A program made the translations under genes and the position numbers. From Streptomyces violaceusniger Tu 4113 (GTDB lineage Bacteria; Actinomycetota; Actinomycetes; Streptomycetales; Streptomycetaceae), in the NCBI RefSeq assembly GCF_000147815.2, contig NC_015957.1:124001-188000 (forward strand): a DNA stretch of 64,000 bases. The letters run 5' to 3'. The notes below the pieces were generated by a model, which searched no databases, was not told the DNA's origin, and saw only the letters and a program-made list of their open reading frames with translations. This document shows, one piece after another, positions 31,408 through 40,995 of the stretch (positions are counted from its first letter, which is position 1; each line of letters begins with the position of its first letter).

Positions 31408-32175
31408 ATGAGGCGGGGGGAGCACGGGGTGGGTGGGCGGTTTGCGCGGCGGGCCGCGTGGCGTCGGTACATCGTCGCGTCCGTGGTGAGCGGCGTGGCT
31501 GTCGCGGTGGCGGTCACGCATGTGCTGGCGCCGGACCTGAAGATAGACAACGTCACCGTGGCGCTCCTGGTCGTGGCGGTCGTGCCCTGGCTGCGCGATC
31601 TGCTCAACAGCATCGAACTGCCCGGCGGGTTCCGCGTGGAGTTCAAGGCGGTCGAGCAGCGCATCGAGGCCGCCGAGCGCATCGCCGACGCCGCCCTCGT
31701 CGGAAGCGGCGACGACGGACCGGAGGCCGACGACGCCACGGCGCTGGCGGACGTGCGCCGACTGGCCGCCGAATACCTCGAGGTCCGTCGGTCGATGGCC
31801 AGTGGCTCCGCCCGTACGCAGCGCATGAGCGGCATCTTCGCGCGGCTGGTGCGCACCACCCAGCGGCTCGCGGACCCCGACCTCGACGGCTGGCTCACCT
31901 CCCCGGACGGCGGTCTGCGGCTGGCCGCGTACGCGCGGCTCTACGCGGTGCCAGTACCTGACGCGCTGACCCTCCTCGCCGACGCCGTCGTCAAGGAGCC
32001 GCTCGCCTTCAACCAGTACTGGGGCATCCACGCGCTCGACAAGGTCGTTGACGCCGTCGGGATCGAGGACGTACCGCCGGGGGTCGTCCGCCGCCTGGAG
32101 GACTGCCGACCGCGTGGCAGTGACCGGGTGGCCCTCCTGCGACGTCTGATCACCAAACTCCACGGCCTCCGATAG
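31408..32175 (+). CDS. Membrane protein of unknown function
   Basis: This 255-residue protein has two N-terminal membrane helices (YIVASVVSGVAVAVAVTHVL and VALLVVAVVPWLRDLL) followed by a long cytoplasmic helical region. Motifs such as VEFKAVEQRIEAAERIADAAL suggest a coiled coil, and the last 100 residues look like helical repeats. I do not recognise the family. It follows the SLOG-like gene by 62 bp; a functional link is possible but unproven. Confidence 0.6.
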   Translation: MRRGEHGVGGRFARRAAWRRYIVASVVSGVAVAVAVTHVLAPDLKIDNVTVALLVVAVVPWLRDLLNSIELPGGFRVEFKAVEQRIEAAERIADAALVGSGDDGPEADDATALADVRRLAAEYLEVRRSMASGSARTQRMSGIFARLVRTTQRLADPDLDGWLTSPDGGLRLAAYARLYAVPVPDALTLLADAVVKEPLAFNQYWGIHALDKVVDAVGIEDVPPGVVRRLEDCRPRGSDRVALLRRLITKLHGLR

Positions 32176-32636
32176 GCCCCTCCGGGTACCCCCCGAAATA
32201 ACGCTTGATCTGAAGCAACTAATGTGTCAAACGTTTTCCAGAGGGGTACCCCAACCCCCCTCCCGGCTGTCCGGCACCTACCCCGGCCCCCGACCATCGC
32301 AGCCGCCACCGGCGCCCGCACCCACCGACCCGGCGCCCGGCAGCGGTGCCTCGCCCCCCCGGCCGCCGCTGCTCAATTGCGCTGAAGGCGCGAAACGGCG
32401 CCGCACCTCACCACCCCGATCAGCCCGAACCGCCGGCCACCTCGACAATCCCGACAATCCCGACAACCCCCACCGGGGCAGTCGTACCAGCGGCGGACCC
32501 CCTCGCCCCCTCCGTACTGCGTTCTCAGTAGCCGGAAGTGTCGGCAGGCGCACGACGACACAACCGCCCCCTCCCAGAGAGCCTGGGCGGACAGTCGGCA
32601 CCAGATGTTCGGCACCAGATGTGGAGACCTCCTGCC
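32176..32636 (+). promoter_or_regulatory. Intergenic region before the MMPL operon
   Basis: These 461 bp hold no convincing gene. Visible features are two GGTACCCC blocks (32184 region and the palindrome GGGGTACCCC near 32244), a triple GACAATCCC repeat near 32445-32470, and the 14-bp tandem repeat at 32595. The MMPL-kinase-regulator promoter probably lies here. Confidence 0.4.
32595..32622 (+). repeat. Perfect 14-bp tandem direct repeat before MMPL gene
   Basis: TCGGCACCAGATGT occurs twice without spacer, ending 14 bp before the GTG start at 32637. It could be a regulator site or a local duplication. Confidence 0.75.
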
Positions 32637-34925
32637 GTGGCTACTTTCCTTTACCGAGTGGGCCGTCTGGCCTTCCGGCGACGCTGGTACGTCGCCCTGG
32701 TCTGGGCGGCCGTCCTGGCCGCCGTCGGGCTGGGTGCCCTCAAGGCTCCGGGAGCCTCCGACGACGGGTTCTCCATGCCGGGCATCGAGGCCCAGAAGGC
32801 GTTCGACCTGATGGAACAGCGCTTCCCCGGAGCCACCGCCGACGGCGCGACCGCCCGGGTCGTCTTCGTCGCGCCGAGCGGTGAGAAGGTCACCGCCACC
32901 GAGAACAAGCGGGCCGTCGAGAAGGCCGTGGCCGATCTGGCCGACGGCACACAGGTCGCGAGCGCTGTCGACCCCTTCCAGGCGAAGGCCGTCAGCAAGG
33001 ACGGCACGACGGCGTACGCGACCGTCACCTACAAGGTCGCCGCCGACGACCTCACCGACGCCGACCGGACGCGGCTGGAGCGGGCCATCCACACGGCCCA
33101 GGACTCCGGGCTGACCGTCGAGGCCGGCGGCAGCGCGATGGACGACGGCGGCGGGGCGGGCGGTGCGGCCGAGGTGATCGGTGTGGTGATAGCCGCCGTC
33201 GTGCTGCTGGCCACCTTCGGTTCGCTGGTCGCCGCCGGGCTGCCACTGCTGACCGCCCTCATCGGCGTGGGCGTGAGCACGGCCACCATCCTCACCCTGT
33301 CCCAGGCGCTGGGCCTGTCCACGACGACCGGCACCCTGGCGATGATGCTGGGCCTCGCGGTCGGCATCGACTACGCCTTGTTCGTCGTCTCCCGCTACCG
33401 CGAGGAGCGCGCCAAGGGCCGTGCGCCACAGGAGGCGGTCGGCCTGGCGGTCGGCACGGCCGGTTCGGCGGTCGTTTTCGCCGGGCTCACCGTGGTAATC
33501 GCGCTGGCCGGACTCGCCGTGGTCGGCATCCCGATGCTCACCAAGATGGGCCTGGCCGCGGCGGGCGCGGTCGTCGTCGCCGTACTGATCGCGCTGACGC
33601 TGGTCCCGGCGTTCCTCGGCTTCTGGCCGAACGCCGTGCTCCGGCGGCGGGCCCGCAAAACCGGACGGATCGAGGACGAGAGCACCCGGAACAACGGGGG
33701 CAGCCGCTGGGCGCGGTTCGTACTGCGGCGTCCGCTGCCCGTGCTGCTGCTCGGCGTGGTGGGCCTCGGAGCCCTCGCGGTGCCGATGACGGCCCTGCAA
33801 CTCGGCATGCCCGGGGACGAGGCCAAGTCGACCTCCACCACCGAGCGCCGGGCCTACGACGCGCTCGCCGAGGCTTTCGGGCCGGGCTTCAACGGGCCGC
33901 TGACCGTCGTCGTGGATGCGAACGGGGACGCCGAGACGAAGGGCGCCGACGCGAAGGGCGCCGCCGATACGGTCGCGAAGAAGCTCCGCGGCACCGAAGG
34001 CGTCATCTCCGTCTCCCCGCCCCGCTTCAACGAGGCCGGTGACACGGCCGTCTTCCAGGTCGTGCCGTCCACGTCGCCGACCGATGAGAAGACCAAGGAC
34101 CTGGTCACGACCATTCGGGGCGAGCGGCCCGGAGTCGAGTCCGAGACCGGGGCGACCTTCGAGGTCACGGGCACCACCGCGCTGAACATCGACATCTCCG
34201 ACAAGGTGCAGGCCGCGCTGATCCCTTACCTGGTCGTCGTCGTGGGTCTCGCGATCGTGCTCCTGCTGGTGGTCTTCCGGTCCCTGCTCGTCCCGCTGAA
34301 GGCGGCCCTCGGCTTCCTGCTGTCGGTGCTGGCCTCTCTCGGCGTGGTCGTCCTCGTCTTCCAGCAGGGCCATGGCGCCGGGCTCCTGGGCGTGGAACAG
34401 ACCGGCCCGATCATGAGCCTGATGCCGATCTTCCTGGTGGGCATCGTCTTCGGCCTGGCCATGGACTACGAGGTGTTCCTCGTCTCGCGGATGCGGGAGG
34501 CGTACGTCCACGGCGAGAGGCCCGGCGAGGCGATCACATCCGGCTTCCGGCACAGCGCCCGCGTGGTGGTGGCCGCCGCGCTGATCATGATCGCGGTGTT
34601 CGCCGGGTTCGTCGGCGAGAGCGACTCCATGATCAAGATGATCGGGTTCGGACTCGCCTCCGCCGTCCTGTTCGACGCCTTCGTCGTACGGATGGCGATC
34701 GTGCCCGCCGTGCTCGCCCTGCTCGGCGACAGGGCCTGGTGGCTGCCGAAGTGGCTGGACCGGCTGCTGCCCAACGTCGACGTGGAGGGCGAGGCCCTCA
34801 GCCGCCGACAGGAAGCGGACCAGGAAGCGGACCGGGGAGCGGGCCGGGGAGCGGGCCAGGGAACAGACCCGGAAGCGGACCCGGAGCCGGCCGGGACGCC
34901 CGGCCGCGAAGTGGCCCGTACCTGA
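32637..34925 (+). CDS. MMPL/RND-type membrane transporter (copy 1)
   Basis: This 762-residue protein starts at GTG 32637 after GGAG. Twelve membrane helices are expected in two halves, each with a large outer loop, as in MmpL/RND exporters. The proton-relay motifs are GLAVGIDYALFVVSRYRE and FGLAMDYEVFLVSRMRE. It probably exports lipids or hydrophobic compounds. The tail is a short charged repeat (EADQEADRGAGRGAGQGT). It heads an operon with a histidine kinase and a NarL-type regulator, 126 bp apart. Confidence 0.9.
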   Translation: MATFLYRVGRLAFRRRWYVALVWAAVLAAVGLGALKAPGASDDGFSMPGIEAQKAFDLMEQRFPGATADGATARVVFVAPSGEKVTATENKRAVEKAVADLADGTQVASAVDPFQAKAVSKDGTTAYATVTYKVAADDLTDADRTRLERAIHTAQDSGLTVEAGGSAMDDGGGAGGAAEVIGVVIAAVVLLATFGSLVAAGLPLLTALIGVGVSTATILTLSQALGLSTTTGTLAMMLGLAVGIDYALFVVSRYREERAKGRAPQEAVGLAVGTAGSAVVFAGLTVVIALAGLAVVGIPMLTKMGLAAAGAVVVAVLIALTLVPAFLGFWPNAVLRRRARKTGRIEDESTRNNGGSRWARFVLRRPLPVLLLGVVGLGALAVPMTALQLGMPGDEAKSTSTTERRAYDALAEAFGPGFNGPLTVVVDANGDAETKGADAKGAADTVAKKLRGTEGVISVSPPRFNEAGDTAVFQVVPSTSPTDEKTKDLVTTIRGERPGVESETGATFEVTGTTALNIDISDKVQAALIPYLVVVVGLAIVLLLVVFRSLLVPLKAALGFLLSVLASLGVVVLVFQQGHGAGLLGVEQTGPIMSLMPIFLVGIVFGLAMDYEVFLVSRMREAYVHGERPGEAITSGFRHSARVVVAAALIMIAVFAGFVGESDSMIKMIGFGLASAVLFDAFVVRMAIVPAVLALLGDRAWWLPKWLDRLLPNVDVEGEALSRRQEADQEADRGAGRGAGQGTDPEADPEPAGTPGREVART

Positions 34926-35051
34926 TACGACCGCCCTGCCCCCCACCGACCGGGGCCACCCGTGGCGAACGCCATGGGCGGTCCCGGCAGCCGTTCGCGC
35001 GGGGAGCGGGGAACGGTCACGATGGCCCGAGAGCGACGACCGGAGAGCCCG

Positions 35052-36407
35052 ATGAGCACCAGCCTTGAGCGTTACACGGACCGTTTCGAGCAGTACACCG
35101 ACCGTTACCGTCATGTCGTCGACGTGGTGCTCGTCCTGGCGCTGATGGGCTGTGCGACCCTCGGCAGCAATCTCACCCTGCCCGGAGCCAGCCCACCCGA
35201 CCAGGACAGGGCCGCCACCGTCCTCATGGGCGTGTCCTGCCTCGCCCTGCTCAAATACCGCGCCCACCCGCGCACCGCCGTCGTCGTGACCGCGGTCTGC
35301 ACCGTGATCGCGATCTCGCTGGGGTATCTGCTCACCCCCCTGCTGCTGGCACCCATGATGGCGGCGCTCTACTGGCTGGCCACCCTCACCGACCGCAAGA
35401 CCACCCGCGTCTTCGGCGTCAGCACCATGGCGGCGCTGATGGTCGCGGCGGCGGTCTCGGACTCCATGGACAGCCTGTCCCTGCTGCTCAGGACGATCGG
35501 CCCCTTCTTCTGGCTGCTGCTGCCGCTCGCCGCCGGCAACATGACCCGGCTGCGCCACGCCTACCTGGCATCGGTGCAGGCCCGCGCCGAACACGCCGAG
35601 CGCACCCGGGAGGAGGAGGCACGGCTGCGCGTCACCGAAGAGCGCATGCGCATCGCCCGCGAGCTGCACGACGTCGTGGCCCACCACATGGCCCTGGCCA
35701 ACGCGCAGGCCGGTACGGCCGCTCACCTCGTGCTCACCAGCCCGCAGCAGACGCAGAAGATCCTCACCGACCTGACCGGCACCACCTCCTCCGCACTGCG
35801 CGAGCTGAAGGCCACGCTGGGACTGCTGCGCCAGAACGACGACCCGGCCTCCGCATCGCTGGAGCCGTCCCCCGGCCTCGCCCGCCTGCCCGAACTGGTC
35901 TCGGCGTGTGCGTCCGCGGGGCTGACCGTCACGGTCACCACGACGGGGGAGCCGCGCCCGCTCTCTCCCGGGGTGGACCTGACCGCGTTCCGGATCGTGC
36001 AGGAGGCGCTCACGAACGTCACCAAGCACGCCGCCGCGGACGCCGCACACGTACGCATCGCCTACGCCGGATCCCGTCTGCTGATCACGGTCAGCAACGA
36101 CGGCCCGGACGCCATGGGCAGCACGGACACCAAGGACACCACCGAGGCCGGGCCGAGCCGGGGCTTCGGCGTCATGGGCATGCGCGAACGCGCCCACACC
36201 ATCGGCGGCGAACTCCGCGCGGGCCCCCGCCCGGAAGGCGGCTTCGAGGTCACCACCGCACTGCCGCTCCAGCCCGCGGCACCCGAGACGGCACCCGAAG
36301 CGGCACCCGAAGCGGCACCCGAAGCGGCACCCGAAGCGGCACCCGAGGCGGCCCCCCAAGCGGCCATAGCCGCCACAGACGTTCCAGCAGGAGGAGAAGA
36401 GTCATGA
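35052..36407 (+). CDS. Histidine kinase, HisKA_3/NarL type (copy 1)
   Basis: This 451-residue protein has four to five N-terminal membrane helices (residues 20-160), a coiled segment, and the dimerisation/phosphoacceptor helix with His in ARELHDVVAHHMA. The HATPase domain contains IVQEALTNVTKHA and GFGVMGMRERAHTIGG. The tail is a PEAAPEAA repeat from 12-bp units. It starts at ATG 35052; ATG 35022 or 34962 are possible. It phosphorylates the regulator with which it overlaps (ATGA). Confidence 0.88.
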   Translation: MSTSLERYTDRFEQYTDRYRHVVDVVLVLALMGCATLGSNLTLPGASPPDQDRAATVLMGVSCLALLKYRAHPRTAVVVTAVCTVIAISLGYLLTPLLLAPMMAALYWLATLTDRKTTRVFGVSTMAALMVAAAVSDSMDSLSLLLRTIGPFFWLLLPLAAGNMTRLRHAYLASVQARAEHAERTREEEARLRVTEERMRIARELHDVVAHHMALANAQAGTAAHLVLTSPQQTQKILTDLTGTTSSALRELKATLGLLRQNDDPASASLEPSPGLARLPELVSACASAGLTVTVTTTGEPRPLSPGVDLTAFRIVQEALTNVTKHAAADAAHVRIAYAGSRLLITVSNDGPDAMGSTDTKDTTEAGPSRGFGVMGMRERAHTIGGELRAGPRPEGGFEVTTALPLQPAAPETAPEAAPEAAPEAAPEAAPEAAPQAAIAATDVPAGGEES

Positions 36408-37084
36408 CCATCAGGGTGCTGCTCGCCGACGACCAGGCCCTGCTGCGGGCCACCTTCCGGATACTGATCGACTCCTGCGAGGACATGACGGTGGTCGGCG
36501 AGGCATCGGACGGCGCGGAGGCGCTGGAACTGACCCGCGCCCACCACCCCGACATCGTCCTCATGGACATCCGGATGCCGGGCACGGACGGTCTCGCCGC
36601 CACCTCCGCGATCTGCGCCGACCCGGAGCTGGCCGCCACTCGCGTCCTCATCCTGACGACGTTCGAGACCGAGGACTACGTCGCCCAGGCGCTGCGCGCC
36701 GGTGCCAGCGGCTTCCTCGGCAAGGACGTCACCGCCGACACCCTGCTGGCCGGTCTGCGCACGGTGGCATCCGGCGAGGCGCTGCTGTCACCCGCCGCGA
36801 CCCGCACCCTCATCACGAACTTCCTCATGTCCCCCGCCCCTGACGCCCACCTCGCGCCCCCGGAGCGCCTGTCGGAACTCACCGGCCGTGAGCGCGAGGT
36901 GATGGGCCTGGCCGCCGAGGGCAGGTCCAACACCGAGATCGCCGAGATCCTCACGCTCAGCCCGCTGACCGTACGCACCCACATCCACCGCGCGATGACG
37001 AAGCTGGGCGCCCGCGACCGCGCCCAACTGGTCGTCATCGCCTACCAGACGGGCCTGGCGCAGGCGGCTCCGCCCGTACCGTGA
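36404..37084 (+). CDS. NarL/LuxR-type response regulator (copy 1)
   Basis: This 226-residue protein has the receiver phosphoacceptor Asp in IVLMDIRMPGTDG and a C-terminal LuxR helix-turn-helix (LTGREREVMGLAAEGRSNTE, SPLTVRTHIHRAMTKLGARD). The ATG overlaps the kinase stop. It is the output of the MMPL operon TCS and likely regulates that operon or other export genes. Confidence 0.92.
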   Translation: MTIRVLLADDQALLRATFRILIDSCEDMTVVGEASDGAEALELTRAHHPDIVLMDIRMPGTDGLAATSAICADPELAATRVLILTTFETEDYVAQALRAGASGFLGKDVTADTLLAGLRTVASGEALLSPAATRTLITNFLMSPAPDAHLAPPERLSELTGREREVMGLAAEGRSNTEIAEILTLSPLTVRTHIHRAMTKLGARDRAQLVVIAYQTGLAQAAPPVP

Positions 37085-37142
37085 CCGCCGAGGCCGATGT
37101 CACGGTGTCACAGCGTCACGCGTCGGTGATTCGCGCTGCTGC

Positions 37143-38117
37143 TCACACGCTCTGCGGGATCCGGACGGCCTGCCCGCTGACCCGCACCCGGGGCTCGTCG
37201 GGCGTGACGTCGAGCAGGAGATCGCTGGGTCGGCCCATGTCCTCGCCCTGGCGGATACGGACCCGGGTCGGGCCCTCGACCAGGCCGAGTGCCCGCAGAT
37301 AGCCGCCGAAGGCGGCGGCCGCGGCGCCGGTGGCCGGGTCCTCGACCACCCCGCCGACGGGGAACGGATCGCGGGCGTGAAAGACGACGCCATCCGTAAG
37401 GCCGTCGGGGGAGCCGCCCGCCGAGCCGTACGAGGAGCCTTTCGCCGAGCCACGCGCGTCAGCCGCCTCGCGCCACACCAGATGCACCGTCGTCCAGCCC
37501 CGCCGCCGCATCACCGCCTCCAGCGCGTCGTAGTCGTAGTCGAGGTCCGCCAGCCGCTCGCGGGTGGCGGCGGCGAGGACGAGGTGGTCGTTGCCCGCGA
37601 AGGCGACATGCGGGGGCAGGGCCGGGTCCAGGTCGTCCGCGGACCAGCGCAGCGCCGCCAGCGTCGGCTCGACCTCCGCGCCCGGGTCGGCGGGGCGCGA
37701 CCGGGTGGGAACGCTGGTGAGCGTGGCCCGGGACGGGCCGTCGCCGTCGCCGTCGCCGTCGGCCGTGGTCTCGACGCGGATCTCGCCCGAGGCGGTGTCG
37801 AAGACCAGCTCCCCGGGGCCGTCGCGGTCGGCGAGGGCGACGGCCGTGGCGATGGTGGCGTGTCCGCAGAAGGCGACCTCGGCGAGCGGGCTGAAGTACC
37901 GCAGCCGGTAGCGGCGCGCGGCCTCGTCCCGCTCGGTGATGAACGCGGTCTCCGAGTAGCCGACCCGTGCGGCGACGGCGGTCATGGCCGCGTCGTCGTC
38001 CGCGAGGGCCGCGGCGTCAAGGACCACACCGGCGGGATTGCCGCCGTCGGGGTGGGTGGTGAAGGCGGAGTAGTGCAGAACGTCGATGTCCGTGGTGGGT
38101 GCCGTCATGCCGTCCAC
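37143..38117 (-). CDS. PhzF-family isomerase/epimerase
   Basis: This 324-residue protein has GGNPAGVVLDAA, the catalytic-Glu motif YSETAFI, and the second-domain motif VAFCGHATIATAVAL. PhzF folds resemble diaminopimelate epimerase and catalyse proton shifts; PhzF itself acts in phenazine synthesis, but most relatives have other roles. A Gly/Ser insert (RGSAKGSSYGSAGGSPDG) looks expanded. Start is 38117 or ATG 38108. It is divergent from a LysR gene, which probably regulates it. Confidence 0.88.
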   Translation of the reverse strand: MDGMTAPTTDIDVLHYSAFTTHPDGGNPAGVVLDAAALADDDAAMTAVAARVGYSETAFITERDEAARRYRLRYFSPLAEVAFCGHATIATAVALADRDGPGELVFDTASGEIRVETTADGDGDGDGPSRATLTSVPTRSRPADPGAEVEPTLAALRWSADDLDPALPPHVAFAGNDHLVLAAATRERLADLDYDYDALEAVMRRRGWTTVHLVWREAADARGSAKGSSYGSAGGSPDGLTDGVVFHARDPFPVGGVVEDPATGAAAAAFGGYLRALGLVEGPTRVRIRQGEDMGRPSDLLLDVTPDEPRVRVSGQAVRIPQSV

Positions 38118-38215
38118 GGTTCCACCGCGGCCGGTATCGCGTCCAACGATTCCTTTCGCTGGAGGCGATCGAGAAACCCGATGGGGCCAGGTGGGGGCTG
38201 CCTATCCTGACCGTC

Positions 38216-39115
38216 GTGGACACACGACTCCTGAGGACGTTCGCGGCGCTGGCGAGAACCGGCAGCTTCACCGCGACCGCCGCCGATCTCCATCTCGCCC
38301 AGTCCACCGTCACCGTCCAGATACGCACCCTGGAACGGGAGCTGGGCACCCGCCTCTTCGACCGGCTGCCCTCAGGCGCCCTGCCGACCAGTGCCGGCCG
38401 CCGGCTGCTGAGGGAGGCCGAGGAGGTCCTGGACGCCGAGGCCCGGCTGCGCGCGGTGGCGGCGGCCGGAAACGGCGATGGCGCGGACGGCGCGGTGGAG
38501 GGCTCCGTCGCCCTCGGCGCGAGCGAGTCCCTGTGCGCCTCGCACCTCCCCCGCGTGATCGCCTCGCTGCGCCGCACCCAGCCCGGTATCGACCTCCACC
38601 TCCACCCCGCGGGCACCGCGGCGGCCGTCGAGGGACTGCGTACGGGACGGCTCGACCTCGCCCTCCTCCTCGAACAGGACGTGACCGACGCCGACTTGGT
38701 CGCCCGCCCCATCGCCCGCGAACCCCTCGTCTACCTCGCCGCCCCCGGCCACCCGCTGGCCGGACACGAGGCGGACTGGGACGAACTGGCCGCGCAGAGC
38801 TTCTTCGTCCACGAACAGGGCTGCTCCTACAGCGACCACCTCGTCCGCACCCTGCTCACCCTCCCGGGCCCGCCACCCCGCCTCACCCGCTTCGGCAGCA
38901 TCGAGGCCGCCCGCTCCTGCGTCGCCGCCGGGCTCGGCCTGACGCTGCTGCCCCGCGCCACGGTGGAACGCCAGCTCGCCGATGGCCAACTCGCCGAAGT
39001 CCACGGCCCGCCCATCCCCCCGGTGCCCGTGCACCTCACCCGGCACCGCCGCCGCTGGACCAGCCCGGCGGCGCGGGCGGTGGCGGACGAGCTGACGCGG
39101 TTGCTTCCGGCGTGA
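38216..39115 (+). CDS. LysR-family transcriptional regulator
   Basis: This 299-residue protein from GTG 38216 has the helix-turn-helix LLRTFAALARTGSFTATAAD and STVTVQIRTLERELG in residues 1-60 and a LysR substrate-binding domain after it. It is divergent from the PhzF-like gene across a 98-bp gap, which fits control of that gene. A longer start at 38099 would overlap the divergent gene and is unlikely. Confidence 0.9.
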   Translation: MDTRLLRTFAALARTGSFTATAADLHLAQSTVTVQIRTLERELGTRLFDRLPSGALPTSAGRRLLREAEEVLDAEARLRAVAAAGNGDGADGAVEGSVALGASESLCASHLPRVIASLRRTQPGIDLHLHPAGTAAAVEGLRTGRLDLALLLEQDVTDADLVARPIAREPLVYLAAPGHPLAGHEADWDELAAQSFFVHEQGCSYSDHLVRTLLTLPGPPPRLTRFGSIEAARSCVAAGLGLTLLPRATVERQLADGQLAEVHGPPIPPVPVHLTRHRRRWTSPAARAVADELTRLLPA

Positions 39116-39131
39116 GCTGTGGCTGCGTGGG

Positions 39132-39563
39132 TCAGACGAGCGTGACGCCGTCGTGGGCGCGGACCGCCGGTGGCGTGGTGGCGTCGAGGGCGTCCAGGAT
39201 GCGCACGGCGTACGCCTCGTCGGCGAGGTCGGGGACCTCGGCACGGGTGGCCCAGCGCCAGGCACGGGTGCCCGGGCCCGTGACGGGGGTGCCGTCGAGG
39301 GCCTCGCAGCGGAAGACGAGGGAGACGGTGAGGTCGTTCATGTCCTTGTAGACCCCGGTGAGCGCGGCCGGGAGCGCGATCTTGACGCCCGTCTCCTCGA
39401 GGATTTCGCGCTGCAGGGCGTCGGGGATGGTGGCGTCGGGGTCGAGCGCACCGCCCGGCGGCTCCCAGGTGCTGCCGTCGCGCCGCTTGATCAGCAGCGC
39501 TCGGCCGCGCTCGTCCACGATGACTCCGGCGACGCTGACGCGGTGCGGGCGGTCAGGGGTCAC
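39132..39563 (-). CDS. NUDIX hydrolase
   Basis: This 143-residue protein from GTG 39563 has the Nudix box GGALDPDATIPDALQREILEE followed by TG. It resembles 8-oxo-dGTP or ADP-ribose-type hydrolases, but the substrate cannot be told. A longer start at 39653 would add an unlikely basic leader. It is convergent with the LysR gene, with 16 bp between the stops. Confidence 0.85.
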   Translation of the reverse strand: MTPDRPHRVSVAGVIVDERGRALLIKRRDGSTWEPPGGALDPDATIPDALQREILEETGVKIALPAALTGVYKDMNDLTVSLVFRCEALDGTPVTGPGTRAWRWATRAEVPDLADEAYAVRILDALDATTPPAVRAHDGVTLV

Positions 39564-39675
39564 GTTCCTCGGCCCTCTCGGCTGGCTGGGTTTCTCACGG
39601 TAGCAACGGCCGGCCGGGGCCGGGGCCATGACCCGAGAGCCAGACCCCGCCACCCATCCACCGACCCGGCCGTAC

Positions 39676-39783
39676 GAGCCGTGCGAGCGGTACGAGCGGT
39701 ACGAGCGGTACGAGCGGTACGAGCGGTACGAGCCGTGCGAGCGGTACGAGCCGTGCGAGCGGTACGAGCCGTGCGAGCCGTAC
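39676..39783. repeat. Twelve-copy 9-bp tandem repeat between genes
   Basis: Units are GAGCGGTAC or GAGCCGTGC/GAGCCGTAC in phase over 108 bp. It lies between the NUDIX promoter side and the flotillin stop, outside any credible gene; frames across it give only repeat peptides. Confidence 0.9.
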
Positions 39784-39832
39784 GGGCTTCATCGGCTCTG
39801 CGGGCCCAACGAACCTCGCCCGCGCCGTGGGC

Positions 39833-40984
39833 CTAACGAACCTCGATCGCTCCGTCGTCCGCCCCGCCCGAGCGCTTCGGCTCGTCCTTAGGACCCGGCG
39901 TGCCCGGCGTGCCCATGTTGCGCCGCACCGCGTCCAGGATGGTCAGCCCCTGGCCGACCAGGCCCGCCGCGATCTCGCCCAGCCCGTCGGTCCCGTTCAG
40001 GACGTTGACGTTCGCCCCGGACAGCCCGGAAGCGGCTTCCTTGACGATCTGCGGCAGTTGGTCGATCAGCATGCGGTCGAGCGCCACCCGGCCGTGCGAG
40101 GCCGCCGCCTCGGCCTGGATCTTCATCCGCTCCGCCTCGGCCAGCGCCACCACCCGGATCCGCTCGGCCTCCGCCTCCGCCGGCTTCACGATCTCGGCGA
40201 CGAGCTGCTGCTGCCGCAGATCGGCCGCCCGCTGGGCCAACTCGGTCCGCGCCGCCAGCACTTCCCGCTGGGCGTGCGCCTCCGCCAGCGGCCCCGCCTG
40301 GGCGGCCTCGGCCTGGGCGCGGTCCACCTCGGCGGTGTACCGGGCCTGGACCACCGCCGTCTGCCGTGCGTACTCGGCCTGGTTGCGCGCCGCCTCCTGC
40401 TCCGCCTCGGCCGATGCCTGGCTGGCCTGCGCCTGGGCGATCTGGGCCTGGCGCTGGATGGCGGCCTTGTGCGGGGCGGACATCGCGTCGATATAGCCGG
40501 TGTCGCCGTCGTCGATCGACTGGATCTGCAACGAGTCCACGATCAGACCGATCTTCGCCATCTCCGTCTTCGAGGTGTCCAGCACCTCGGTGGCCAGCTT
40601 CTGCCGCTCGGTGATGATCTCCTCGACCGTCATCGAGCCGATGATGGACCGCAGATGGCCCGCGAAGATCCGGCCCGTCAGCACCGCCATCTGCTCCTGG
40701 TCGGAGAGGAACCGCTGCCCCGCGTTGACGATGGACTCGGTGTCATTGCCCACCTTGAACGCGATCACCGAGCGCACCGTCAGCGTAATGCCCTGCCGGC
40801 TGACGCACTTCTCCTCGACCTCCGCCTCACACATGGCCAGCGTCAGGAAGCGGACCTTGCGGAAGACCGGCAGCACGAACTTGCCGTGCCCGGTCACCAC
40901 GCGAAACGGCGCACCCCCCTGCCCACGCCTGCCCCCCGAGATCAGCATCGCCTGGTCGGGTGCGGGCACGCAGTAACCGAACAT
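39833..40984 (-). CDS. Flotillin/SPFH-domain protein
   Basis: This 383-residue protein begins FGYCVPAPDQAMLISGG, a membrane-inserting N-terminal hairpin, then the SPFH domain (residues 25-190) with SRQGITLTVRSVIAFKVGN and a long Glu/Ala-rich coiled coil (EAEQEAARNQAEYARQTAVV) of the flotillin domain. The C-terminus returns to VALDRMLIDQLPQIVKEA. Flotillins scaffold membrane microdomains. It is downstream of an NfeD-like gene by 11 bp, the well-known NfeD-flotillin arrangement. The ATG at 40984 removes an unlikely Arg-rich leader. Confidence 0.9.
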   Translation of the reverse strand: MFGYCVPAPDQAMLISGGRRGQGGAPFRVVTGHGKFVLPVFRKVRFLTLAMCEAEVEEKCVSRQGITLTVRSVIAFKVGNDTESIVNAGQRFLSDQEQMAVLTGRIFAGHLRSIIGSMTVEEIITERQKLATEVLDTSKTEMAKIGLIVDSLQIQSIDDGDTGYIDAMSAPHKAAIQRQAQIAQAQASQASAEAEQEAARNQAEYARQTAVVQARYTAEVDRAQAEAAQAGPLAEAHAQREVLAARTELAQRAADLRQQQLVAEIVKPAEAEAERIRVVALAEAERMKIQAEAAASHGRVALDRMLIDQLPQIVKEAASGLSGANVNVLNGTDGLGEIAAGLVGQGLTILDAVRRNMGTPGTPGPKDEPKRSGGADDGAIEVR

Positions 40985-40995
40985 ACTTCGTCTCC

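Noticed and set aside
32373..36359. 1328-codon open frame on the minus strand
   Set aside because: It is antisense to the MMPL transporter and histidine kinase genes and has the composition of a high-GC shadow frame; the plus-strand genes have clear domains.
9661..38117. Phenazine biosynthetic cluster, from EhpF/EhpG-like and PhzF-like genes
   Set aside because: The genes are 25 kb apart and no PhzA/B/D/E/G core genes lie between; PhzF relatives are widespread outside phenazine clusters.
39628..39891. Small YERYEPCER repeat protein
   Set aside because: Pure translation of the 9-bp tandem repeat; no ribosome site and no conserved flanks.
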